Translations under genes and position numbers: made by a program
Source: Bacteroidota bacterium
GTDB lineage: Bacteria > Bacteroidota > Bacteroidia > Chitinophagales > Chitinophagaceae
Assembly (NCBI GenBank): GCA_026391195.1
Contig: JAPLEI010000006.1
Span: forward strand, 1-37,065
Direction: 5' to 3'
Length of the DNA stretch: 37,065 nucleotides
Notes under the pieces: model-generated
Databases searched by the model: none
The model's input: only the letters and a program-made list of their open reading frames with translations
Told to the model about the DNA's origin: nothing
Shown: positions 17,768-23,817 of the stretch, piece by piece
How the letters are laid out: each line of letters starts with the position of its first letter
How positions within the stretch are numbered: position 1 is the stretch's first letter

Positions 17768-18781
17768 ATGGCAAAGTTACTAAATAGCTCACCGGTTAAC
17801 CTGAAGATTTATAAAGGATATGGCCACACCCATCATCTGGTAGTGTACGGACATCTGTTACAAGGCAATCCTACCATTCGAGAACGGTTCACTCAAAATA
17901 TTTTTTACAATATCCGGCACCTGATTCGCTTATTTGCAATCCACCCAATCGCCGATGCCCGTATTCAGTTACAACAACAAACCACCCAATTGGAAACCCG
18001 AACCCGGGAAGACGGATTCTTTGAGTTTCATTGGGAATCGCCTCAAGAATTAACTGCCGGGTTTCAGTCAATAACCGTTTCTTATTTAGATAAAGAGGGC
18101 AAGGTATTGCAGGAAGTGCTGGGCGAATTATATATTCCTCATTCAGTTCAGTTGGGGGTTATATCCGATATTGATGATACCATATTAATATCTTATTCAT
18201 CCCGCCTTTTTAAACGGTTACGCGTATTGTTTACCCGGCAACCCCACAGCCGAAAAACCTTTGCCGATATTGTTCATTATTTTACGCTATTGTCGGTATC
18301 GCATACTACTCCCGATTTACCCAATCCCTTTTTTTACGTATCCAGCAGCGAATGGAATTTATACGATGATCTTACCGAGTTTTTCTCGCACAATCATCTG
18401 CCTGAAGGCGTACTTTTATTGAATAAAATCAAACGAATACAAGAGTTGGGGGCGAGCGGACAAACCCAACATCATAATAAACAGGTTCGGATTGAGCGGA
18501 TCATGCGCATGTTTCCCAAACAGCGATTTGTTTTGTATGGGGATAATTCGCAACACGATCCCGAAATTTATGCATACATAGCAAATCAATTTCCGCAAAA
18601 CGTACTTGCAATCTATATTCGCTGTGTGAATCTGAATAAAAAAGCAGCCGCAGAAAAAATTTTAAAAGAATTGAATCAAAATCACATCCATACCCTACTA
18701 TTTGAACATACCCGGGAAGCAATGTTACATTCAGCTTCAGTTGGTTTGTTGGTTGATGATTCTTTGCCACCTTCTAAATAA
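17768..18781 (+). CDS. App1-type phosphatase domain protein (phosphatidate phosphatase-like, PF09949)
   Basis: 337 residues with no signal peptide. The N-terminal half (about 20-125) resembles a small beta-sandwich (ARIQLQQQTTQLETRTREDGFFEFHW). The C-terminal half holds the App1 catalytic domain: HAD-like DxDxT in ISDIDDTIL (D134, D136, T138), PFFYVSSSEWNLYDDLTEF (about 195-213) and LYGDNSQHDPEIY (about 257-269). Yeast App1p dephosphorylates phosphatidate to diacylglycerol; activity of the bacterial relatives is inferred from that domain. It is divergent from the lipid kinase, so the two predicted activities run in opposite directions. The PF05426 lyase follows 35 bp downstream on the same strand. 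Confidence 0.82.
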   Translation: MAKLLNSSPVNLKIYKGYGHTHHLVVYGHLLQGNPTIRERFTQNIFYNIRHLIRLFAIHPIADARIQLQQQTTQLETRTREDGFFEFHWESPQELTAGFQSITVSYLDKEGKVLQEVLGELYIPHSVQLGVISDIDDTILISYSSRLFKRLRVLFTRQPHSRKTFADIVHYFTLLSVSHTTPDLPNPFFYVSSSEWNLYDDLTEFFSHNHLPEGVLLLNKIKRIQELGASGQTQHHNKQVRIERIMRMFPKQRFVLYGDNSQHDPEIYAYIANQFPQNVLAIYIRCVNLNKKAAAEKILKELNQNHIHTLLFEHTREAMLHSASVGLLVDDSLPPSK

Positions 18782-18816
18782 AAAAAGAAAACTACTAATT
18801 AAAAAATAAAACCTGC

Positions 18817-20016
18817 ATGAAAAAAAAATACTTCTGTTTGCTAATTTTAATGAGCATTTGTGCACATGGAATTTGTCAGCAATTATCGCCTGCCTCGGAC
18901 AAATGGAAAATGATGTGCGATATCTTGCAACCCATTGTAAGCAAAAAGGCAGACTGGGCAATGCAGCAATCACCCATCACAATTACTGCTTATCAATCTC
19001 CTCGCAGTTCGGGTGGTGTGCATGATTTTTTTTCAGAAGGAGACTACTGGTGGCCCAATCCGGTGTCGGCGGATAGTCCATACATACAAAAAGACGGACT
19101 CACTAACCCCGATAACTTTGCTTCCCACCGCTTAGCGATGATTCGGTTTAGTCAAATTATGGGCGACCTCGCTTCGGCGTATACACTCACGGGTAAAGAT
19201 CAGTTGGTAACAGTAGCTATGCAGCATTGTAAGGCTTGGTTTATGGATACGGCCACTGCTATGAGTCCGCATCTATTATATGCACAGGCCATCAAAGGGC
19301 GATTTACCGGAAGAGGAGTTGGTATTATAGACACTATCCACTTTATGGAAGTAGTGCAAGCTATTTTAGCCATGGAGAAAAGCCGGGCGGCTAATCCGGA
19401 AGTGATACAAGCCTGTCGCAATTGGTTTGCAAAATATCTGGTTTGGTTACAGGAACATCCTTATGGACAAACAGAAAAGAAGGCCGAAAATAATCATGGT
19501 ACCTGTTGGCTGATGCAGGTTTCGTGCTTTGCAAGATTTACTAAAAATGATACCTTACTAACCCGATGCCGCCAAGAGTTTGAACAAATATTAGAAGCGC
19601 AAATGGATGCTAATGGAAGTTTCCCCAGAGAGCTGAAAAGAACCAAGCCTTATGGATATTCATTATTTAATCTAGATGCATTTGCAACGCTTTGTCAACT
19701 GTTATCAACCCCACAGCGCAATTACTGGAACTATCAAACCACTGGTGGTAAGAGTATCCAAAAGGGTATTGCATTTTTATATCCTTTTGTGCAGGATAAA
19801 TCTGCCTGGCCTTATGCGCATGATGTAATGTATTGGGATAACTGGCCTGTTGCCCATCCTTTTTTACTATTCGGTGGCGTGGGACTGAATCAGGAAAGCT
19901 GGATTACAACCTGGAAAAAGCTAGATCATGCTCCGGATGAACTGGAAGTAATCAGAAATTTGCCAGTGAGGCATCCTTTGATTTGGTGGGATTTATCTGC
20001 CTTCGCTGGGAATTAA
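18817..20016 (+). CDS. PF05426-type polysaccharide lyase (alginate/glucuronan lyase-like, PL5/PL38-like)
   Basis: 399 residues with a signal peptide (about 1-20, CAHGICQQ). The sequence has the motifs of the all-alpha alginate lyase fold: GDYWWPNP (75-82), YIQKDGLTNPDNF, WFMDTATAMSPHLLYAQA (141-158), GRGVGIIDT (165-173), the ENNHGT stretch (N225, N226, H227) and KPYGYSLFNLDA (Y279/Y281). In PL5 enzymes an Asn-His pair plus Tyr do the beta-elimination, so the active site looks intact. GDYWWPNP plus RG.GIIDT recalls PL38-type glucuronan lyases. The product would again be a 4,5-unsaturated uronate, the substrate of KdgF. It is therefore probably functionally tied to the 3638-16788 operon although two unrelated genes intervene. 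Its own promoter was not identified; cotranscription with the App1-like gene (35 bp gap) is possible. Confidence 0.85.
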   Translation: MKKKYFCLLILMSICAHGICQQLSPASDKWKMMCDILQPIVSKKADWAMQQSPITITAYQSPRSSGGVHDFFSEGDYWWPNPVSADSPYIQKDGLTNPDNFASHRLAMIRFSQIMGDLASAYTLTGKDQLVTVAMQHCKAWFMDTATAMSPHLLYAQAIKGRFTGRGVGIIDTIHFMEVVQAILAMEKSRAANPEVIQACRNWFAKYLVWLQEHPYGQTEKKAENNHGTCWLMQVSCFARFTKNDTLLTRCRQEFEQILEAQMDANGSFPRELKRTKPYGYSLFNLDAFATLCQLLSTPQRNYWNYQTTGGKSIQKGIAFLYPFVQDKSAWPYAHDVMYWDNWPVAHPFLLFGGVGLNQESWITTWKKLDHAPDELEVIRNLPVRHPLIWWDLSAFAGN

Positions 20017-20025
20017 TAACTCGAA

Positions 20026-20586
20026 TCAATTTTTTAAAAGTTTGCCTTTTAATTTATGTTTTTTATGAAAGGTATGTGTGGTTGCTTGTGTAAAATCGTT
20101 GCTGATGATGCTGATATTGCCGTCTGCTTCTAACATGCCCAGGTTAACCTGATCGATACTTTGCACGCCATGTTCTCTAACAGCGGCTTCCAGTTCATGC
20201 AAATTGATATCTGCTTTTCGGCAATGTTCTTTTTGGATGGATCCTTTATAAATGAGTACAGTTGCTTCCCCCTGCAATAGGGTATTGAGCGCTTCATTTT
20301 TATATAATATTTTTTTGAGGGTATAATTAGCGGCAAATAATGATAGGGCTGCAATTAATCCTCCCGTAAGCGAACTGTCGGAGCCCACCATTGCATTTTG
20401 AACGGCATTGCTGATTAATAAAATAAAAACCAAATCTGTAACCGAAAGTTGGGCTAGCTCTTTTTTCCCAAACAAGCGGATAGCAAGAATCATAAAAAAA
20501 TATACTGCTAACACCCTTACGATAATTTCCAGCCACGGGGGCAGGTGAAGCATCGATAGATTAATAACCAATGGGAATAGCAGCAT
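20026..20586 (-). CDS. DUF421 / YetF-like membrane protein
   Basis: 186 residues. Three hydrophobic segments, about 19-39 (IIVRVLAVYFFMILAIRLFG), 48-66 (VTDLVFILLISNAVQNAMV) and 73-92 (LTGGLIAALSLFAANYTLKK), are followed by a cytoplasmic alpha/beta domain (about 100-170) with GEATVLIYKG and VNLGMLEADGNISII. This arrangement matches the DUF421/YcaP/YetF family, whose role is poorly defined. It is convergent with the PF05426 lyase (9 bp between stops) and no partner gene is apparent. Confidence 0.82.
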   Translation of the reverse strand: MLLFPLVINLSMLHLPPWLEIIVRVLAVYFFMILAIRLFGKKELAQLSVTDLVFILLISNAVQNAMVGSDSSLTGGLIAALSLFAANYTLKKILYKNEALNTLLQGEATVLIYKGSIQKEHCRKADINLHELEAAVREHGVQSIDQVNLGMLEADGNISIISNDFTQATTHTFHKKHKLKGKLLKN

Positions 20587-20733
20587 GTTGATTTTTTTAC
20601 AAGGTACTATAAAAAAAATCTACTGACTGATAGCAGGGTTGATGAAGGGAACGGCACAGTGGTTTTTTGATAGCCCGCTCAGGTATCCTATTGAATATCG
20701 ATTTGTGCCTGATTCGAATTCCCTAACAATCGT

Positions 20734-22008
20734 TTAGCTATTTACTGATTTGCTCAACTCTTTTAACGCAAACACCAGTTGATCCAGTTCATCGGTGGTA
20801 GTATACAAGTTAGGTGTTATGCGGCACCCTTGCACATTGGCATAATCTATGGCTACCGTCCATATTTTATATTTTTCCAACAGGGTTTCGGCCTGCAGGG
20901 CGGGTTTCATTCCTTTAATGCCCACATTGGCAATGGCACAGGCGCGGTCGGCACTGGTGGGGGTATTCAGCACTACTCCGGGAGTTGCGCTAACTCGGCT
21001 GGTCCAATAATTTTGTAAAAAGCGCAGTCGGGCTTCTTTTCTTTCCGCCCCAATCATTTGATAAAACTGAATCGCATCCGCTATGGCTAAATCGGTATGA
21101 ACGGGATGGGTGCCCAGGTGATTGAGTTTTGAAATGTCTCCCAGCGGGCGATCGCCTTCTGCCAACAATGGCCATATTTTTTGTATGTGCTCTTTTTTCA
21201 CGTATAACATGCCTACCCCCAACGGTACGCTCAACCATTTATGCAAACTGGCACCATAGTAATCGCATTGTAAATCTGGAATATTGAATTGAATGTGGGC
21301 GATGGCATGTGCGCCATCTACCATCACTTCCACTCCTTTGCTATGCGCCATTTCGCAAATTTTACGGATGGGCAAAATTTGTCCGGTAATGTTAATCATA
21401 TGGCATACCATCAATAAGCGGGTTTTTGGGGTGATGGCATTGGCATACAGTTGCACAATTTCTTCGTCGGATTTTGGATGATTGGGTACTGAGATAATTT
21501 TATTTACCACGCCCTGTCTTTTAGCCACCTGCTTAAACATCTCCAGCATGGCACCATAATCTTGTTCTGCCATAACTGCTTCATCGCCTTCCTTCCAGGG
21601 GAAGCCACCAATAATCATGTCAAGCGATTCGGTTGTGTTCCTGGTTAAAATCAGTTCATCCGCCGGGCATCCAGTGAAGGCAGCTAATTGGGCTGCCATT
21701 TTTTTCTTATTGTCGAATTGCACCGTGCGCATATAATAAGAGCCTTGATAATTTACCTCTCGTATATGCGCTATATATTTTTCTAATAAGGGATTGGGAA
21801 GGATATTATAGTATCCATTTTCCAGATTAATATAATCGGGTTTCAATCGATATTCTCCGCGAACCTGTTTCCAAAAGGCATCATCGCTCGCCGTATCTGT
21901 AGGGCTGAGGGTGGGCAATTTTTTAGCCCAGGCCGGAACTGAGGCAAGCGAAAAGGGGGCAGCAACTGCAGCCAGGGCCATCGATTGTAAAAAAGTTCTT
22001 TTTTCCAT
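20734..22008 (-). CDS. Exported class V (PLP-dependent) aminotransferase-like protein
   Basis: 424 residues. The N-terminus MEKRTFLQSMALAAVAAPFSLA looks like a Tat-type or Sec signal (KR instead of RR), with the mature part from about residue 29. The fold is aspartate aminotransferase-like, class V: LTRNTTESLD (121-130), MVDGAHA with D231 and H234, and GASLHKWL with K257 as the PLP lysine. It resembles isopenicillin-N-epimerase or cysteine-desulfurase-like enzymes, but the substrate is unknown. An exported PLP enzyme must be folded with its cofactor before export, consistent with Tat. It may be cotranscribed with the DUF1543 gene, which ends 40 bp upstream. Confidence 0.85.
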   Translation of the reverse strand: MEKRTFLQSMALAAVAAPFSLASVPAWAKKLPTLSPTDTASDDAFWKQVRGEYRLKPDYINLENGYYNILPNPLLEKYIAHIREVNYQGSYYMRTVQFDNKKKMAAQLAAFTGCPADELILTRNTTESLDMIIGGFPWKEGDEAVMAEQDYGAMLEMFKQVAKRQGVVNKIISVPNHPKSDEEIVQLYANAITPKTRLLMVCHMINITGQILPIRKICEMAHSKGVEVMVDGAHAIAHIQFNIPDLQCDYYGASLHKWLSVPLGVGMLYVKKEHIQKIWPLLAEGDRPLGDISKLNHLGTHPVHTDLAIADAIQFYQMIGAERKEARLRFLQNYWTSRVSATPGVVLNTPTSADRACAIANVGIKGMKPALQAETLLEKYKIWTVAIDYANVQGCRITPNLYTTTDELDQLVFALKELSKSVNS

Positions 22009-22048
22009 AGGTGAAGTGCTTGGGTTGAATGGTATAGTTAGTAAGCAA

Positions 22049-22609
22049 TCATTTTTTTATAAGGGAAGAAAGTTTTGTGTAGCCGATATGCCACTCATCT
22101 TCCTTTTCTGTTGAGAGGGGCTTCAATTCAATTGAATACTGTTGCAATAGTTTTTCGGATAGCAGTTCCTCTATCTGATAAGAATCGTCTACATCAATCC
22201 CATATTGATCATCAATATGTGCTTCGGCTCCTTTATATCCTGTATGCTTAAAAAATGCGGTTGCTTTGGATGTGCGGATAGCAACTGCCTTGTTGGGAGC
22301 CACAATAATCATTTTATAATGGTATTCTTCAAATTCCATCGGTTTGTACCCGCCCAGGTTAATAAAAAACAAGCGGGGCCCCTTGTTCGAGTTGGCTGTA
22401 TGGGGGGATGATTTTACTTGCACAGCGAATCCGTTAACGGCGGTTACTTCCCGCCAGGCATCGATGTGGATGCGGTGATTCCCCGGCCAGAAAGCAAGCA
22501 ATTGTGGAACCAGTTCGGAGAGAGCGGGGGCAATGCCAAAAAATAAATCGTGTTGTTCGGTATGCCGGCCCTGCGGTTTGCAGCCAATCAACACCATAAA
22601 TAGTTTCAT
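22049..22609 (-). CDS. DUF1543 domain protein
   Basis: 186 residues with no signal peptide. The opening MKLFMVLIGCKPQGRHTEQHD followed by LFFGIAPALSELVPQL, and the later RLFFINLGGYKPMEFEE, match the DUF1543 pattern of two related halves. Function is unknown. It is upstream of the aminotransferase on the minus strand and divergent from the serine hydrolase with 39 bp between start codons, so the two divergent promoters must overlap. Confidence 0.75.
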   Translation of the reverse strand: MKLFMVLIGCKPQGRHTEQHDLFFGIAPALSELVPQLLAFWPGNHRIHIDAWREVTAVNGFAVQVKSSPHTANSNKGPRLFFINLGGYKPMEFEEYHYKMIIVAPNKAVAIRTSKATAFFKHTGYKGAEAHIDDQYGIDVDDSYQIEELLSEKLLQQYSIELKPLSTEKEDEWHIGYTKLSSLIKK

Positions 22610-22617
22610 ACCTTAAT

Positions 22618-22639
22618 ATTACTGAAAAATTGCAGTAAT
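22618..22639. promoter_or_regulatory. Inverted repeat ATTACTG-N8-CAGTAAT between divergent genes
   Basis: Perfect 7-bp arms (22618-22624 and 22633-22639) fill most of the 39 bp between the DUF1543 and serine hydrolase start codons. This could be an operator controlling both genes, but the arms are short and no regulator is adjacent. Confidence 0.35.
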
Positions 22640-22648
22640 TTGTAACCT

Positions 22649-23545
22649 ATGAAAAGATTCGGCGTATTCATATTACTTTTTATGCAGGCATCTCAAATAC
22701 TGTCGCAGCAGCGGCCAGAAAAAAAGCAACGATTGATGGGTGAGATACAGCAATTGTTTGCTGCCGAGCAGGGGGTTTTTGCCTTGGCGTATAAAAACCT
22801 TAGCAGCGGCGATACCCTTTACTGGAATGAGCAGGAACTATTTCATGCTGCCAGCACGATGAAAACACCCGTAATGATTGAAGTATTTCGGCAGGTTGCA
22901 CTGGGTGCCATAACATTGCGGGATACTATGGTGGTTCGGAAAGAATTTCAAAGTATCGTGGATGGCAGCTGGTATTCCTTACAAGCAGCTGACGATAGTG
23001 ATGAAGACGTATATGCAAAAATGGGAACCCCCCAAACCCTGCAATATTTGGTGGAGCGGATGATTACCAGAAGCAGCAATGTGGCTACCAATCTGTTAAT
23101 GAGTATGGTGAAGGGTGAGCAGATAACAGCCACAATGCGCCAATTGGGGGCACCTACTATATTGGTTCGCAGGGGGGTAGAAGATAATAAGGCTTACCAG
23201 CAGGGGTTGAATAATGTAACCAGTGCCTACGACTTACAAGTAATTTTTGAGCAGATAGCGCAGGGTAGGGCAGTAAGTGCGGAGGCATCGGCCGATATGG
23301 TGAAAATATTGAAACATCAGTATTACAACGATCTGATTCCGGCTTTGCTGCCTAAAGATGTGCAGGTTGCCCATAAAACGGGCTGGATTACTGGAGTCCA
23401 TCACGATTCTGGCATTATTTATCTCCCGGATGGCAGAAAATATGTATTGGTGTTATTGTCGAAAAAATGCACGAATGAGGCTGCCGCAGTTCAGCTGCTT
23501 GCAATGATATCAAGAAAAATATATGATTATTTTATAAATTACTGA
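22649..23545 (+). CDS. Exported class A beta-lactamase-like serine hydrolase
   Basis: 298 residues. The signal peptide covers about 1-20 (ASQILSQ). The penicillin-recognising motifs are complete: S69-T-M-K72 (SxxK), S142-S-N144 (SxN) and K243-T-G245 in AHKTGWITG. E178 in RRGVEDN lies 36 residues after the SxN Ser, the same spacing as Ser130 to Glu166 in class A enzymes, but the residue at the Asn170 position is Ala (A182). It is therefore a class A beta-lactamase-fold hydrolase whose beta-lactam activity is uncertain; a cell-wall or other esterase/peptidase role is possible. It stands alone on the plus strand, followed by a very AT-rich spacer. Confidence 0.88.
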   Translation: MKRFGVFILLFMQASQILSQQRPEKKQRLMGEIQQLFAAEQGVFALAYKNLSSGDTLYWNEQELFHAASTMKTPVMIEVFRQVALGAITLRDTMVVRKEFQSIVDGSWYSLQAADDSDEDVYAKMGTPQTLQYLVERMITRSSNVATNLLMSMVKGEQITATMRQLGAPTILVRRGVEDNKAYQQGLNNVTSAYDLQVIFEQIAQGRAVSAEASADMVKILKHQYYNDLIPALLPKDVQVAHKTGWITGVHHDSGIIYLPDGRKYVLVLLSKKCTNEAAAVQLLAMISRKIYDYFINY

Positions 23546-23567
23546 TTAAAAATATTTTATGTATAAA

Positions 23568-23590
23568 AATAATATATATTATATATTATT
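23568..23590. repeat. 23-bp perfect palindrome made only of A and T
   Basis: Arms of 11 bp (23568-23578 and 23580-23590) flank a single central T. It lies 22 bp after the serine hydrolase stop in an extremely AT-rich stretch (about 23546-23640). It might act as a weak transcription end, a melting element, or simply reflect AT-rich drift. Confidence 0.6.
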
Positions 23591-23760
23591 ATAATTATTA
23601 ATAACAATAGTCAATCTAATTCGTTCATATAATATAATATGTGTACAAATGCAGCGTTATCTGTTGGTGTTTGGTCTAAAGGGGTACCTTTTGGCTGGAA
23701 TCCATCAAATTTGTTAACATATACCCTATAATAATTTAATATAAAATTAAACAAAAAGTT

Positions 23761-23786
23761 TTTGACACCAAAAACGTGTACATTTG
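23761..23786 (+). promoter_or_regulatory. Bacteroidota-type promoter for the second susC
   Basis: TACATTTG at 23779-23786 is a perfect TAnnTTTG -7 box. A TTTG at 23761-23764 could be the -33 element, but the spacer (14 bp) is shorter than usual. The -7 box ends 31 nt before the susC ATG, implying a leader of about 25 nt. TTTGACAC occurs twice, at 23761-23768 and 23783-23790. Confidence 0.6.
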
Positions 23787-23791
23787 ACACG
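23775..23791. promoter_or_regulatory. Inverted repeat CGTGT-N7-ACACG over the -7 box
   Basis: Perfect 5-bp arms at 23775-23779 and 23787-23791 bracket the TACATTTG box. A factor bound here would block the polymerase. The arms are short, so chance occurrence cannot be excluded. Confidence 0.3.
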
Positions 23792-23817
23792 CTTAATAAA
23801 CCAATAAACTGCCAAAT

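Noticed and set aside
23546..23817. CRISPR-like or integrase attachment region in the AT-rich spacer
   Set aside because: There are no regularly spaced repeats, no tRNA and no integrase; only one palindrome and short promoter repeats are present.
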